A DNA stretch of 64,000 nucleotides from Thioalkalivibrio sp. ALJ21 (GCF_000378605.1 NZ_KB905156.1:1-64000), one strand, 5' to 3'; positions 47,059 through 57,628 are shown, numbered from the stretch's first letter. The notes: generated by a model from the letters alone, not told the origin. Numbers and translations: made by a program.

Positions 47059-48432
47059 CTAACCGGTGCTCGAGGCTGCCTGCACAACGTGGCAGAAACC
47101 CTTGAACGCTCGGTCGTCGAGGGCATGCTGGCGACTGCGGCGATCGGCATACACCAGACCGATCACCTGCCCCTGGTCCCGCACCGGCGCATAAAAGGCA
47201 TCGACCCCTCCTGTCAGGGCCTGGATCGCCTCCGGCAGTGCCACGCCCGGGTAGTGGCGCCCCCACCAGGTCGGCGTGTCATCCTCCAGCACGGCCTCGA
47301 GCGGCCCCAGGGCAGAGCGCTCGATCACGAAGTGGCTGAACTCCGGTTCGTGCAGTGTGCCGACCATATGTTCGGCCCGCAGTGATTCGCCGTCGCGCGC
47401 AAGCCGCGCGAATACCACCCGGTTCAGTCCCAGCCCGAACTGCATCACGCGCAGCATGCGCCGCAGCCGCGACACGCGGTTGGTGTCCTCCTGCAGTCGC
47501 GCCAGCCCCTCCTCCAGCACATCGGCACGCGGGCAAAGCGCGAGCCGCGTGCGGTGGCGCGCGCCGAGCCAGACCGACCCGGGTGTCGCGGGATTCAGGG
47601 GCTCGATGTGATACACGTCGGCATCTTCATTGAAGCGCTCGATGATCTCCGACAGCCGGTCTGCGACCACCTTCTCGTTGACTCCCGTCAGGCCGGCCAG
47701 CAGGCGCAGGTCGCGATCGCCCCGCACTGTGTCCATCCCGCGCATGATCTGCCAGGCCACCGCACTGGCGACCATGACCTCGAAGGCACGCGGATGTACA
47801 GCGTTGACCGCACGCTGAGTCCCCACGACCAGTTCGGGCAACTCCATCGCCTCGGTCATCGCGCGCGACAGGTCGTCGGTCGCGTAGCCCAGCGCGGTAT
47901 AGCTGGCCTCGTCTGGCAAGGCATTGAGCTCCAGCATGGCAAGCAGACGGCCCAGGCGTGGCTCGCCGGCCACCAGGAGACCGAGCAGGCCCAGCTGATT
48001 CAGCAGGGCGGCCAGACCGACTTCCTCCGGCTCGGAGTCGCGTCGACGCTGGGCGACGTCGGCCGCGATCATCGCCGCCAGCCGCGACTGGGCCGCCACC
48101 TGCCGATATCGCTGCGGTTCAAGTACAACCTCGCCAACCGGCGGGGCCATGCGGACTTCATCGCAGACGTTCTGCAGACCGAGCATGGCGATGGCATCAG
48201 GCACTGAATGCACCTCCTGGCGCATACCGCGGCGCGAGCCGTTCGCACGCAGGACCAGACGCAGTGCAAGACCGGGGTCGCGCTCCGCCCACTGGCCCAA
48301 CTCTCGCAAGGAGCGCTGCACCAGCGCGTCGGGCTGGGAAAAGGCGACTGCACTGGCTTCCAGAATCGGCCAGTCGAGTCCAGCCAGGCGATGTGCCTGG
48401 TCGCTGTAGGGCGCGCCCTCATCCTGGGCCAT
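47059..48432 (-). CDS. HDOD-domain signalling protein with C-terminal GAF-like domain
   Basis: 457 residues. The HDOD domain (about 15-205) contains LRELGQWAERDPGLALRLVL and VHSVPDAIAMLGLQNV, the usual start of this HD-related, non-catalytic fold. The C-terminal part (about 300-457) with DAFYAPVRDQGQVIGLVYAD and DRAFKGFCHVVQ looks like a GAF domain. HDOD proteins regulate motility, type IV pili or c-di-GMP signalling by protein contact. It is divergent from motA, 110 bases away. Confidence 0.78.
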   Translation of the reverse strand: MAQDEGAPYSDQAHRLAGLDWPILEASAVAFSQPDALVQRSLRELGQWAERDPGLALRLVLRANGSRRGMRQEVHSVPDAIAMLGLQNVCDEVRMAPPVGEVVLEPQRYRQVAAQSRLAAMIAADVAQRRRDSEPEEVGLAALLNQLGLLGLLVAGEPRLGRLLAMLELNALPDEASYTALGYATDDLSRAMTEAMELPELVVGTQRAVNAVHPRAFEVMVASAVAWQIMRGMDTVRGDRDLRLLAGLTGVNEKVVADRLSEIIERFNEDADVYHIEPLNPATPGSVWLGARHRTRLALCPRADVLEEGLARLQEDTNRVSRLRRMLRVMQFGLGLNRVVFARLARDGESLRAEHMVGTLHEPEFSHFVIERSALGPLEAVLEDDTPTWWGRHYPGVALPEAIQALTGGVDAFYAPVRDQGQVIGLVYADRRSRQHALDDRAFKGFCHVVQAASSTG

Positions 48433-48542
48433 GCTGTACCTCGCGCGGGGGAGTCGTTATCGTTATGGCCGTCACTATATCAACAGCGAACGCGTGACCG
48501 GCGTCACCTTCGCCCCATCGACCAGCTCGGGGTTCCCGTTTC

Positions 48543-49394
48543 GTGAAGTACTTTCTAGGCATCGTCGTCGTATTCTCGTCGGTCTTCGGGGGATACTACT
48601 TTCATGGCGGCGACCTTCGGGTCATGTGGCAGCCGTACGAATACTGGATCATCGGGGGTGCAGCGCTGGGCGCATTCCTGATTGCCAACCCGCCTCGAGT
48701 CGTCATCACCGTCTTCAAGTCCATCCCCAGCCTGATGAAGGGCAGCAAGTACAAGTCGGACGACTACCTCGACCTGCTCGCACTGATGTACAAGCTCTTC
48801 ACCAAGGCCCGCAAGGAAGGGCTGATGGGAGTGGAGAATGACATCGAGGAGCCGGAGAACAGCGAGATCTTTCAGGCCCACCCGCGGATCCTGCAGGATC
48901 ACCACGCGATGGAGTTCATCACCGATTACATGCGCCTGATCATCTCCGGCAGCATGAACCCGCATGAACTCGATGCCCTGATGGATCTGGACCTCGAGAC
49001 CCATCACGAGGAATCGCACAAGCCCGCCCACGCCGTGCACCGCGTTGCGGAGGCCCTGCCCGGCTTCGGGATCGTCGCCGCGGTGCTGGGGATCGTAATG
49101 ACCATGGGCAGGCTCGACGGCTCGATCGAGGAGATCGGCTCGAGCGTGGCGGCCGCGCTGGTCGGCTCATTCCTCGGGATCCTGCTGGCTTACGGCTTTG
49201 CCGGACCGACCTCGACGGCGCTCGAGACCCGCGCCCAGGAAGAAGCCAAGTTCCTGCAGTGCATCAAGGCCTGCATCCTGGCCAATGTCCAGGGCTACAG
49301 CCCGCAGGTCGCCGTCGAGTTTGGCCGCAAGACCATGGAAGGCGCCATGCGCCCGAGCTTTACCGAGCTCGAGGAGCACGTGAAGGGGGCCTGA
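48543..49394 (+). CDS. motA: Flagellar motor stator protein MotA
   Basis: 283 residues with four membrane helices. The two N-terminal helices include YWIIGGAALGAFLIANPP; the pair near 180-220 includes ALPGFGIVAAVLGIVMTMGR and the conserved Pro. The cytoplasmic loop (about 60-165) is charged. It forms the proton channel with MotB. The start is GTG 48543, and its ribosome site is weak. No other flagellar genes are in the window. Confidence 0.93.
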   Translation: MKYFLGIVVVFSSVFGGYYFHGGDLRVMWQPYEYWIIGGAALGAFLIANPPRVVITVFKSIPSLMKGSKYKSDDYLDLLALMYKLFTKARKEGLMGVENDIEEPENSEIFQAHPRILQDHHAMEFITDYMRLIISGSMNPHELDALMDLDLETHHEESHKPAHAVHRVAEALPGFGIVAAVLGIVMTMGRLDGSIEEIGSSVAAALVGSFLGILLAYGFAGPTSTALETRAQEEAKFLQCIKACILANVQGYSPQVAVEFGRKTMEGAMRPSFTELEEHVKGA

Positions 49395-49413
49395 CCGCCT
49401 CCGGATCAGCCAC

Positions 49414-50391
49414 ATGGGCGTCGAGGACAAGACCCAGCCGATCATCGTCAAGAAGAAGGTGGTCAAGGGCGGCCACCACGGTGGCGCGTGGAAGATCGCG
49501 TTTGCCGACTTCACCCTCGCGATGATGGGTTTCTTCCTGGTGTTATGGCTGCTCGTGGCGCTGGACGACGAACAACGCGCCGGCATATCCGAGTACTTCC
49601 AGAACCCTTCCGCATTCGTCGGCGAGGCCGCCGCGCCCGGCCAGGCACCGGGCGATGGGACCGGGGTCGATCCCTCGCTGATCGACTTCGAGGGCATGCC
49701 CGAGCTGATCCAGGACCCCGAGGCCATGGAGGCACCCATGGGGCTGGATGGAGAGGCGTTGGACGAGCTGGCCGAAGCCCGCGACCGCGAGGCCCTGGAG
49801 GCACTTCAGGAAGCCTTGGAGGAAGCCCTGAGCCAGAGCCAGGCCCTGGAGCCCTACAAGGACCAGTTGCTGCTGGATATCACTCCCGAGGGACTGCGCA
49901 TCCAGATCATCGACCGCGAGAATCGGCCGATGTTCGACACGGCAAGCTCCACCCCCCTTCCGCACGCGGACGCGATCCTGCGTGAGCTCGCAAGCCTGAT
50001 CAACCAGGTGCCGAATCGCATCTCGATCACCGGCCACACCGATGCCCGCCCCTTGCTGCGTCCGGACTATTCCAACTGGGAGCTTTCGACCGACCGCGCC
50101 AATGCCGCACGCCGTGCGCTGATTGCGGGTGGTACCGAATCGGGACAGGTCGCACGGGTTGTGGGCCTGGCCGACAGTGTGCCGTTTACCCGCGACGACC
50201 CGGAGGCGGCCATCAACCGGCGCATCTCGATCATCGTGCTCAATCAGGAGGCCGAAGAGGCGATGCGCAAGAGCCTCGAGGGCGAGACCTACGCACCGGA
50301 ATCCGAGCCCTTCCCTGAGAGCGAGAACGGCCCGGGCACACTGATCGAACCCCAAACGCCCATCGACGAAACCGCCCCAAGCGACACCTAA
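49414..50391 (+). CDS. motB: Flagellar motor protein MotB
   Basis: 325 residues. The single helix with the proton-accepting Asp is in KIAFADFTLAMMGFFLVLWL (about residues 28-48). An acidic linker (about 60-150) follows, then the OmpA-like peptidoglycan-binding domain with ISITGHTDARPL and DRANAARRAL. The acidic linker is rich in Glu and Ala, more so than in E. coli MotB. It anchors the stator to the wall. It is 19 bases after motA. Confidence 0.94.
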   Translation: MGVEDKTQPIIVKKKVVKGGHHGGAWKIAFADFTLAMMGFFLVLWLLVALDDEQRAGISEYFQNPSAFVGEAAAPGQAPGDGTGVDPSLIDFEGMPELIQDPEAMEAPMGLDGEALDELAEARDREALEALQEALEEALSQSQALEPYKDQLLLDITPEGLRIQIIDRENRPMFDTASSTPLPHADAILRELASLINQVPNRISITGHTDARPLLRPDYSNWELSTDRANAARRALIAGGTESGQVARVVGLADSVPFTRDDPEAAINRRISIIVLNQEAEEAMRKSLEGETYAPESEPFPESENGPGTLIEPQTPIDETAPSDT

Positions 50392-50563
50392 GCGCTACGG
50401 CCGCCTCTCGCGCACGCCTCGGCGTGCGCTCGCAGCAACAGTGCCGACCGCATGCCGGGCTCAAGCCGGGCCGCACGGGCCCGCCCCTCTTTCCCGTACA
50501 CCTAGAGGCCGCTTCCCGGGCGTGGGCCTGTCCTGGGCGAGGCATGGCCTGTACGACAGGCAA

Positions 50564-50591
50564 AGAAAAAGGCGCCCGAGGGCGCCTTTCT
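50564..50591 (-). terminator. Intrinsic terminator of the tRNA-Val/tRNA-Asp transcript
   Basis: AAAGGCGCCC and GGGCGCCTTT pair around a GA loop (50568-50589). On the minus strand the stem is followed by TTTTTCTTTG, so it ends the hupB/tRNA transcription unit. The stretch 50392-50563 between motB and this site holds no gene I can support. Confidence 0.8.
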
Positions 50592-50597
50592 CAGATA

Positions 50598-50674
50598 TGG
50601 CGGAGCGGACGGGACTCGAACCCGCGACCCCCGGCGTGACAGGCCGGTATTCTAACCAACTGAACTACCGCTCC
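50598..50674 (-). tRNA. tRNA-Asp (GTC)
   Basis: Cloverleaf on the minus strand with acceptor GGAGCGG, anticodon loop CTGTCAC (GTC) and encoded CCA. Confidence 0.95.
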
Positions 50675-50706
50675 AAATTTTCTTCATGCAGCCAGATCAG
50701 GCTGCA

Positions 50707-50782
50707 TGGTGGGTGCTGACGGGTTCGAACCGCCGACATTCGCCTTGTAAGGGCGACGCTCTACCAACTGAGCTAAGCACCC
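50707..50782 (-). tRNA. tRNA-Val (TAC)
   Basis: Cloverleaf on the minus strand with acceptor GGGTGCT, anticodon loop CTTACAA (TAC) and encoded CCA. It lies 11 bases downstream of hupB with no terminator between them. Confidence 0.95.
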
Positions 50783-50793
50783 GATAAAGCGCG

Positions 50794-51066
50794 CTAGTTT
50801 ACGCGATCCTTGAGCGCTTTACCAGCCTTGAAAGAAGGCGTTTTGGAGGCGGCGATCTGGATGGACTGGCCGGTACGCGGGTTACGGCCGGTGCGGGCTT
50901 CGCGCTCGCGGACGAGGAAGGTGCCAAAGCCCACCAGGGAGACCTGGTCGCCCTTGGCCAGAGTATCGCCCACCACGGTCACCATGGCGTCCAGCATACG
51001 GCCGGCCTGGGCCTTCGGGACATCGGCTTCTGCGGCGATCGCGTCGATCAGTTCGGATTTATTCAT
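50794..51066 (-). CDS. hupB: DNA-binding protein HU-beta
   Basis: 90 residues, the standard length. It starts [20 protein letters not shown]. The DNA-binding arm contains [20 protein letters not shown] and the end is [12 protein letters not shown]. It bends and compacts DNA as a dimer. A sigma-70-type promoter lies 131 bases upstream. It follows lon on the same strand, as in many proteobacteria, but two tRNA genes come next instead of ppiD. Confidence 0.97.
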   Translation of the reverse strand: MNKSELIDAIAAEADVPKAQAGRMLDAMVTVVGDTLAKGDQVSLVGFGTFLVREREARTGRNPRTGQSIQIAASKTPSFKAGKALKDRVN

Positions 51067-51196
51067 GAAGCGCTTCCTTATCTCAGTGGTGACTCAGGCT
51101 TGTGGCCCGATGAAGGCCAAGCTTACACCAGCGCGGGGAGGGTTCTCCATCCTGTCGCAGGCTTGCCCAGCCGGGAATCAAATAATGCGATTGGGG

Positions 51197-51226
51197 TTAT
51201 ATCAAGGGGCTCGAAAAAGTGTCAAA
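51197..51226 (-). promoter_or_regulatory. Sigma-70-type promoter of hupB
   Basis: Minus-strand TTGACA (51221-51226) and TATAAC (51197-51202) are spaced by 18 bases. Transcription would start near 51190, leaving a leader of about 125 bases. Confidence 0.7.
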
Positions 51227-51270
51227 CAAGCGTTACACACCCGCCCGCGGATCGCTGTGCGCCAGGGCGC

Positions 51271-51297
51271 AAAAAAACCGCGGCCGAAGCCGCGGTT
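51271..51297 (-). terminator. Intrinsic terminator of lon
   Basis: On the minus strand AACCGCGGC-TTCG-GCCGCGGTT is followed by a run of T, 20 bases after the lon stop codon. The UUCG tetraloop adds stability. Confidence 0.93.
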
Positions 51298-51316
51298 CTG
51301 ATTGCAAATCCGTTGC

Positions 51317-53782
51317 TTAGTGGTGTCGGACCCTGCGCCGACCCGATTCCTTGGCCGGTTTCACGGCCTCCTCGACTTTGGCCGGTGTGTCGCCGCCCTT
51401 GGCCTCCGGAAGGTGCGTAAGCGCCACCTCGAACACCTCGTCGATCCAGCGCACCGGACGGATATCGAGCTTGTTCTTGATGTTCTTCGGGATGTCCACC
51501 AGGTCCTTTTCGTTCTCCTCGGGGATCAGCACCGTGCGGATCCCGCCACGATGGGCCGCCAGCAGCTTCTCCTTGAGCCCGCCGATCGGCAGCACCTGAC
51601 CCCGCAGGGTGATCTCGCCGGTCATCGCCACATCGGCGCGCACCGGGATGCCGGTCAGCGCCGAGACGATGGCCGTGCACATCGCGATACCGGCCGAGGG
51701 GCCGTCCTTGGGCGTGGCGCCCTCGGGGACGTGGATGTGCAGGTCCTTCTTCTCGTGGAAGTTCTCCTCGACCCCCAGGGACTCGGCACGCGAGCGCACG
51801 ACGGTCAGCGCGGCATGGATCGACTCCTGCATCACGTCGCCGAGTTTGCCGGTCTGCTGGGTCTTGCCCTTGCCCGGGACGACCGTCGCCTCGATGGTCA
51901 GCAGTTCGCCACCCACCTCGGTCCACGCCAGGCCGGTGACCTGGCCGATCTGATCGTTCTCCTCGGCCAGGCCGAAGCGGAAACGCCGCACACCCAGGTA
52001 CTTGTCCAGGGTCTTCGGGGTGACCGACGTGGTGCGGTCACGCTCCTTGCCCTTGGCCAGAAGCCGCTGCTTGACCACCTTGCGGCAGATCTTGGCGATC
52101 TCGCGCTCCAGGGCACGCACACCCGCCTCGCGGGTGTAGTAGCGCACGATGTCGCGCACAGCAGCGTCCGAGATATTGATCTCTTCGGGTTTCAGGCCGT
52201 TGGTCTTGATCTGCTTCGGCACCAGATAGGTATGGGCAATATTGACCTTCTCGTCCTCGGTGTAGCCGGACAGACGGATGACCTCCATACGATCCAGCAG
52301 CGGCCCGGGGATGTTCATCGAATTGGCCGTGGCCACGAACATCACATCGGACAGGTCGTAATCGACCTCCAGATAGTGGTCGCTGAAGGTATGGTTCTGC
52401 TCCGGGTCCAGGACCTCGAGCATCGCCGAGGCCGGATCGCCGCGGAAATCCATCGCCATCTTGTCGATCTCGTCGAGCAAAAACAGCGGGTTGCGCACCC
52501 CGACCTTGGACAGGTTCTGGACAATCTTGCCCGGGAGGGAGCCGATATAGGTCCGGCGGTGACCACGGATCTCCGCCTCGTCACGTACACCGCCAAGGGC
52601 CATGCGCGAGAACTTGCGGTTGGTGGCACGCGCGATGGACTGCCCCAGCGAGGTCTTGCCGACCCCAGGGGGACCGACCAGGCACAGGATCGGGCCCTTC
52701 AGCTTGCGCACACGCGACTGCACGGCGAGGTATTCAAGGATGCGTTCCTTGACCTCTTCCAGGCCGTAGTGGTCCTCGTTGAGGATCTTCTCGGCGCGCG
52801 CCAGGTCCTTGCTGACCCGGGTCTTCTTCTTCCACGGGACGTTGACCAGCCAGTCGATGTAGCTGCGCACGACGGTGGCCTCGGCCGACATCGGCGACAT
52901 CATCTTAAGCTTGTTCAGCTCGGCGGTGGCCTTCTTCTTGGCCTCCGCCGGCATGCCGGCCTGCTCGATCTTCTCGGCCAGGTCCTCCTGTTCGTTCGGG
53001 GCATCCTCGAGATCGCCCAGCTCCTTCTGAATGGCCTTCATCTGCTCATTCAGGTAGTACTCGCGCTGAGACTTCTCCATCTGCTGCTTCACGCGACCGC
53101 GGATCTTCTTCTCGATCTGCAGCACGTCCATCTCGCCCTCGATCTTGGCGACCAGGTGTTCCAGACGCGCGCGCACGTTGGCGATCTCGAGGACCTGCTG
53201 CTTCTCCTCGAGCTTCAGCGACATGTGCGCGGCAATGGTGTCGGCCAGACGCGAGGTGTCGTCGATCCCGGCCAGCGAGGTCAGGATCTCCGGCGGGACC
53301 TTCTTGTTCAGCTTGATGTACTGCTCGAACTGATTGAGCGCGGAACGACCGAGGACCTCGAGTTCCTTCTCCTCGGTGTCGTATTCCTCCTCGATCATGC
53401 GGATATCGGCAGTGAAGTAGTCCTCTTCCTTCTCCGCATCGCCGGTCGTGGAGACGTCCATCACACGCGCGCGCTGGGCGCCCTCGACCAGCACCTTGAT
53501 GGTGCCGTCGGGCAGGCGCAGCAATTGCAGGATATTGCCGAGGGTCCCGATCTCGTGCAGATCCCCGGCCTCGGGCTCGTCCACCTCGGCGCTCTTCTGC
53601 GCAACCAGCAGGACCTGCTTGTTCTGGGCCATGGCCGAGTCCAGCGCGCGGATCGACTTCTCGCGACCCACGAACAGCGGGATGACCATGTGCGGATACA
53701 CCACGACATCGCGCAGCGGCAGGACCGCGACACGCTTCACGGGGGAGTCCACCTCGTTCTGGGAGGAGTGTTGGTCGGTCAT
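51317..53782 (-). CDS. lon: ATP-dependent protease La
   Basis: 821 residues. The N-terminal substrate domain begins [20 protein letters not shown]. The AAA+ module has Walker [14 protein letters not shown]. The protease domain carries the Ser of [14 protein letters not shown] and the Lys of [15 protein letters not shown]. It degrades misfolded and regulatory proteins in the cytosol. A heat-shock type promoter lies just upstream. It follows clpX on the same strand. Confidence 0.98.
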   Translation of the reverse strand: MTDQHSSQNEVDSPVKRVAVLPLRDVVVYPHMVIPLFVGREKSIRALDSAMAQNKQVLLVAQKSAEVDEPEAGDLHEIGTLGNILQLLRLPDGTIKVLVEGAQRARVMDVSTTGDAEKEEDYFTADIRMIEEEYDTEEKELEVLGRSALNQFEQYIKLNKKVPPEILTSLAGIDDTSRLADTIAAHMSLKLEEKQQVLEIANVRARLEHLVAKIEGEMDVLQIEKKIRGRVKQQMEKSQREYYLNEQMKAIQKELGDLEDAPNEQEDLAEKIEQAGMPAEAKKKATAELNKLKMMSPMSAEATVVRSYIDWLVNVPWKKKTRVSKDLARAEKILNEDHYGLEEVKERILEYLAVQSRVRKLKGPILCLVGPPGVGKTSLGQSIARATNRKFSRMALGGVRDEAEIRGHRRTYIGSLPGKIVQNLSKVGVRNPLFLLDEIDKMAMDFRGDPASAMLEVLDPEQNHTFSDHYLEVDYDLSDVMFVATANSMNIPGPLLDRMEVIRLSGYTEDEKVNIAHTYLVPKQIKTNGLKPEEINISDAAVRDIVRYYTREAGVRALEREIAKICRKVVKQRLLAKGKERDRTTSVTPKTLDKYLGVRRFRFGLAEENDQIGQVTGLAWTEVGGELLTIEATVVPGKGKTQQTGKLGDVMQESIHAALTVVRSRAESLGVEENFHEKKDLHIHVPEGATPKDGPSAGIAMCTAIVSALTGIPVRADVAMTGEITLRGQVLPIGGLKEKLLAAHRGGIRTVLIPEENEKDLVDIPKNIKNKLDIRPVRWIDEVFEVALTHLPEAKGGDTPAKVEEAVKPAKESGRRRVRHH

Positions 53783-53816
53783 GTGGCCCCCTCAGGGCTA
53801 AACGAATGTACGGGAG

Positions 53817-53845
53817 AGATGGGGGCGCCCTGACCGTTTTTCAAG
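53817..53845 (-). promoter_or_regulatory. Sigma-32-type heat-shock promoter of lon
   Basis: On the minus strand CTTGAAA (53839-53845) and CCCCATCT (53817-53824) are separated by 14 bases, a close match to the RpoH consensus. The start would be about 25-30 bases before lon. Confidence 0.8.
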
Positions 53846-53890
53846 CCGGGGCCAGCCCCTGCTCGCCCCCCTGCGTAAGACCGCGCGGCT

Positions 53891-55168
53891 TCAGGAATCC
53901 GCGGCGGCCTGCTTGGAGAACGATGCGTTCTCGTAGATGAGGTAGGGCTCGGCGTCGCCGCGGATCACGGCCTCGTCGATCACCACCTTGCTGACGCCCT
54001 CCATCGAGGGCAGCTCGTACATCGTGTCGAGCAGGATATTCTCCATGATGGTGCGCAGCCCCCGGGCGCCGGTCTTGCGCTCCATCGCCTTGTGGGCGAT
54101 CGCGGCCAGGGCATCGTCCCGGAACTCGAGTTCCACGCCTTCCATCTCGAACAGACGGGCGTACTGCTTGACCAGCGCGTTCTTCGGCTGCGTCAGAATG
54201 GTGATCAGCGCGTCCTCGTCCAGTTCGTCCAGCGTCGCCTGCACCGGCAGACGGCCAACGAACTCGGGGATCAGGCCATAGCGCACCAGGTCATCGGCCT
54301 CCAGCTGTTTCAGCCACTGGCCGCCGCTCTTGCTCTCGTCCTTGGAACTGACCTCGGCAGAGAAACCGATACCGCCCTTTTCCGCACGCTGCTGGATGAT
54401 CTTTTCCAGGCCCGAGAAGGCGCCACCGCAGATGAACAGGATGTTGCGGGTGTCCACCTGCAGGAACTCCTGCTGCGGATGCTTGCGCCCGCCCTGCGGC
54501 GGCACGGAGGCCGTGGTGCCCTCGATCAGCTTCAGCAGGGCCTGCTGCACACCCTCGCCCGATACATCGCGGGTGATCGAGGGGTTGTCCGATTTGCGCG
54601 AGACCTTGTCGATCTCGTCGATGTAGACGATGCCGTTTTCGGCCTTCTCCACATCGTAGTCGCACTTCTGCAGCAGTTTCTGGATGATGTTCTCGACGTC
54701 CTCGCCTACGTAACCGGCCTCGGTCAGCGTGGTCGCGTCGGCGATGGTGAACGGGACGTTGAGCACCCGCGCCAGCGTCTCGGCCAGCAGCGTCTTGCCG
54801 GAACCGGTCGGGCCGATCAGCATGATGTTGGACTTAGACAACTCGACGTCGTCCTTGCCGGCCCGGGCCTCGAGCCGCTTGTAGTGGTTGTACACCGCGA
54901 CCGAGAGGATCTTCTTCGCGGAGTTCTGCCCGATCACGTAGTCGTCGAGGATCTCGCGGATCTCGCGCGGCTTCGGCAGCGAATCGCGCTCGGTATGCCC
55001 CGCCTCCTGCATCTCCTCGCGAATGATGTCGTTACAAAGCTCGACACACTCGTCGCAGATAAACACGGAGGGACCCGCGATCAGCTTGCGCACTTCGTGC
55101 TGACTCTTCCCGCAGAAAGAGCAGTACAGAAGCTTGCCGTCGGCGGAGGGGGTCTTGTCGTCGCTCAT
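53891..55168 (-). CDS. clpX: ATP-dependent Clp protease ATP-binding subunit ClpX
   Basis: 425 residues. The zinc domain is [14 protein letters not shown] with [10 protein letters not shown]. Walker A is [16 protein letters not shown], followed by the pore-loop [10 protein letters not shown]. The tripeptide Ile-Gly-Phe that docks on ClpP is in [10 protein letters not shown]. It unfolds tagged proteins and feeds them to ClpP. A strong hairpin lies in the 115-base gap after clpP. Confidence 0.98.
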   Translation of the reverse strand: MSDDKTPSADGKLLYCSFCGKSQHEVRKLIAGPSVFICDECVELCNDIIREEMQEAGHTERDSLPKPREIREILDDYVIGQNSAKKILSVAVYNHYKRLEARAGKDDVELSKSNIMLIGPTGSGKTLLAETLARVLNVPFTIADATTLTEAGYVGEDVENIIQKLLQKCDYDVEKAENGIVYIDEIDKVSRKSDNPSITRDVSGEGVQQALLKLIEGTTASVPPQGGRKHPQQEFLQVDTRNILFICGGAFSGLEKIIQQRAEKGGIGFSAEVSSKDESKSGGQWLKQLEADDLVRYGLIPEFVGRLPVQATLDELDEDALITILTQPKNALVKQYARLFEMEGVELEFRDDALAAIAHKAMERKTGARGLRTIMENILLDTMYELPSMEGVSKVVIDEAVIRGDAEPYLIYENASFSKQAAADS

Positions 55169-55211
55169 CCGTATGCCTCGGTTGCGCTGTCAGGGTTTCT
55201 CAGAACATGCC

Positions 55212-55236
55212 CCGTTTGCAGCCACGTTGCAAACGG
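55212..55236 (-). other. Hairpin between clpP and clpX
   Basis: CCGTTTGCA (55212-55220) and TGCAAACGG (55228-55236) form a perfect nine-pair stem with a seven-base loop. No T-run follows, so it may be a processing or stability element that sets the ratio of ClpP to ClpX. Confidence 0.55.
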
Positions 55237-55283
55237 ACCGGGCGCGAGTCCGGTATATCCCGCGCGCCCCGGCCGTGCTTCGA

Positions 55284-55958
55284 TCAGGACTTGTCCTTCT
55301 TGCCGGCTTCCTTGTCGCCGGCGGCCGGCGCGCCGCGACTGGAGAGGACGTTGTCCACCAGACCGTAGTCCTTGGCCTCCACTGCGGTCATGAAGCGGTC
55401 ACGATCGGTGTCCTGCTCCACCTGCTCCACGGTCTGCCCGGTGTGGTGGGCCAGCACACGGTTGAGCTCCTCGCGGATTTTCAGGATCTCGCGGGCGTGG
55501 ATGTCGATATCCGACGCCTGCCCCTGGAAGCCTCCCAGCGGCTGGTGGATCATGACCCGCGAGTGCGGCAGGCAATAACGCTTGCCCGGCGCTCCACCGG
55601 CCAGCAGCACCGCACCCATGCTCGCGGCCTGGCCGACACACAGGGTACTCACCTCGGGCTTGATGAACTGCATGGTGTCGTAGATCGCCATACCCGCCGT
55701 CACGGCCCCGCCCGGGGAGTTGATGTACAGGCTGATCTCCTTGTCCGGGTTCTCCGACTCGAGGAACAGCAGCTGGGCCACGATCACGTTGGCCATGTAG
55801 TCCTCGACCGGACCCACACAGAAGATGACCCGGTCCTTCAGCAACCGGGAGTAGATGTCATAGGCGCGCTCGCCACGGGCGGTCTGTTCGACCACCATCG
55901 GGACCAGATTCAGCCCCTGGGCGTGCTGCGCACCCTGACCGGCCATGTCGTGGCTCAT
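55284..55958 (-). CDS. clpP: ATP-dependent Clp protease proteolytic subunit
   Basis: 224 residues. The catalytic Ser is in [16 protein letters not shown] and the His in [14 protein letters not shown]; the Asp follows in the DTDRDRFM segment. [17 protein letters not shown] is also conserved. It forms the double-ring peptidase used with ClpX. It overlaps tig by four bases, so the two are translationally coupled. Confidence 0.98.
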   Translation of the reverse strand: MSHDMAGQGAQHAQGLNLVPMVVEQTARGERAYDIYSRLLKDRVIFCVGPVEDYMANVIVAQLLFLESENPDKEISLYINSPGGAVTAGMAIYDTMQFIKPEVSTLCVGQAASMGAVLLAGGAPGKRYCLPHSRVMIHQPLGGFQGQASDIDIHAREILKIREELNRVLAHHTGQTVEQVEQDTDRDRFMTAVEAKDYGLVDNVLSSRGAPAAGDKEAGKKDKS

Positions 55959-57262
55959 TCAGTCGACTCCTTGTTCGGATTCATGACGTCCTGGAAGCTG
56001 GTTTTCTTCTCGGTGACCTTGGCCTGATCGACGATCCAGTCGACCACCTGGTCCTCGAGCACCAGCGACTCCAGGTTGCTCTTCGCCTGCGGGTTGGAGC
56101 GGTAGTACTGCTTGACCTCTTCCGGGTCCTCGTACGTGGCCGCCATATCTTCCAGGTCACGCTCGACCCGCTCCGCGTCCACCTCGAACCCCTTCTGGTC
56201 GATGATGGCCCGCAGGGCCAGACCCAGGCGCACGCGGCGCTTGGCTTCTTCCTCGAACAGGCTGTCGGGGAGCGGCTGGGTCTGCTGGGCACCACCGAAG
56301 CGCTTCTCAGCCTCCTCGCGCAGGCGATTGATCTCGGACTTCACCAGGGCATCCGGCAGGTCGAAGCCATGGCGCTCGATAATCAGCTCCATGACCTGAC
56401 TCTTGACCTTGCCCTTCAGCGCCTGGTTCAGCTCGCGCTCCATATTGGACCGCACGTCGGCGCGAAGTTTCTCGACGGAGCCGTCCTCGATGCCGAATTT
56501 CTTCGCAAACTCTTCGTCCACCTCGGGCAGCTTGGGCCCCTCGACCTTCTTGATGGTCAGGGCGAACTGCGCCGTCTTGCCCTTCAGGTTCTCGGCCGGG
56601 TAGTCATCGGGGAAGGTGACGTCGATGGTCGGCTCTTCGCCGGTCTTCACGCCCTTGAGCTGCTTCTCGAAGTCCTCGATCAGACGGCCGGCACCCACTT
56701 CGACCTGGAAGTCTTCGGCCTTGCCACCCTCGAACTCCTCGCCATCAATGCTGCCCACAAAGTCCAGCGTGATGCGATCGCCCTTCTTCGCCTTGCGTTT
56801 GACCTCGGCCCACTCCTTGTTCTGCTCGCGCAGGGAGTCGATCACGCGATCGATGTCCTCGTCGCCAATCTCGGCCACCGGGCGCTCGATCTTGGCATCG
56901 GAGAAATCGGCCACCTCGACCTCGGGAAAGACCTGAAAGCTCGCAACGAACTCGATCGGCTGCCCGCTTTCCACACTCTGCGGCTCGATACTCGGGTTCC
57001 CCGCGGGCTCCAGACCTTCTTGCTGCACGGCCTCGCGATAGCTCTCCTGCAGGACCTCGCTCAGCACCTCCTGATAGACCCCGGCGCCGTAACGCTGGCG
57101 CACGACCTTCAGCGGGACCTTGCCCGGGCGAAAGCCGTCGAGCCGGACGCGCTTGGCCAGCGATTTCAGACGGTTGTCGACTTCGGTCTCGACGCGCTCG
57201 GGGGGGACCTGGATGGTCATCTTGCGTTCCAGGTTGCCGGTGGCTTCAACGGAAACTTGCAT
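55955..57262 (-). CDS. tig: Trigger factor
   Basis: 435 residues. The ribosome-binding loop is [19 protein letters not shown]. The middle PPIase domain contains [20 protein letters not shown], and a long helical C-terminal arm completes the chaperone. It binds nascent chains at the ribosome exit. It starts the tig-clpP-clpX run, 85 bases after a tRNA-Leu gene on the same strand. Confidence 0.97.
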   Translation of the reverse strand: MQVSVEATGNLERKMTIQVPPERVETEVDNRLKSLAKRVRLDGFRPGKVPLKVVRQRYGAGVYQEVLSEVLQESYREAVQQEGLEPAGNPSIEPQSVESGQPIEFVASFQVFPEVEVADFSDAKIERPVAEIGDEDIDRVIDSLREQNKEWAEVKRKAKKGDRITLDFVGSIDGEEFEGGKAEDFQVEVGAGRLIEDFEKQLKGVKTGEEPTIDVTFPDDYPAENLKGKTAQFALTIKKVEGPKLPEVDEEFAKKFGIEDGSVEKLRADVRSNMERELNQALKGKVKSQVMELIIERHGFDLPDALVKSEINRLREEAEKRFGGAQQTQPLPDSLFEEEAKRRVRLGLALRAIIDQKGFEVDAERVERDLEDMAATYEDPEEVKQYYRSNPQAKSNLESLVLEDQVVDWIVDQAKVTEKKTSFQDVMNPNKESTE

Positions 57263-57347
57263 GAAGGGCCTCGCAATAGTTCAAAAATCGGTCATCCCTG
57301 CCGACCGCAGCACTCGCCGGCTGCCTGCCTGGGCGTTCACGGGACAT

Positions 57348-57434
57348 TGGTGCGAAAGGAGAGACTCGAACTCTCACGGGTTTTACCCCACTGGGACCTA
57401 AACCCAGCGCGTCTACCAGTTCCGCCACTTTCGC
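57348..57434 (-). tRNA. tRNA-Leu (TAG)
   Basis: A minus-strand class II tRNA with a long variable arm, acceptor GCGAAAG, anticodon loop TTTAGGT (TAG) and encoded CCA. Confidence 0.95.
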
Positions 57435-57494
57435 GTGTGTATTCAATGGTTCGATAAAGGCGCGCATTCTAGCCTGTTCGCGCCCCATAAACAC

Positions 57495-57518
57495 AAAAAG
57501 CCCGCGTAGGCGGGCCCT
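57495..57518 (-). terminator. Intrinsic terminator after tRNA-Lys (TTT)
   Basis: GCCCGC (57500-57505) and GCGGGC (57510-57515) pair; on the minus strand the stem is followed by TTTTTG. It separates the tRNA-Lys and tRNA-Leu genes. Confidence 0.8.
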
Positions 57519-57552
57519 TGTGCCGGCCACGCTCGCACGCGGCCGGGAATAA

Positions 57553-57628
57553 TGGTGGGTCGTGTAGGATTCGAACCTACGACCAATTGGTTAAAAGCCA
57601 ACTGCTCTACCAACTGAGCTAACGACCC
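57553..57628 (-). tRNA. tRNA-Lys (TTT)
   Basis: Minus-strand cloverleaf with acceptor GGGTCGT, anticodon loop CTTTTAA (TTT) and encoded CCA. It is the second lysine isoacceptor in the window; the CTT form is at 16796. Confidence 0.95.

Noticed and set aside
51302-53833. 843-codon frame opposite lon
   Set aside because: Antisense shadow of lon.
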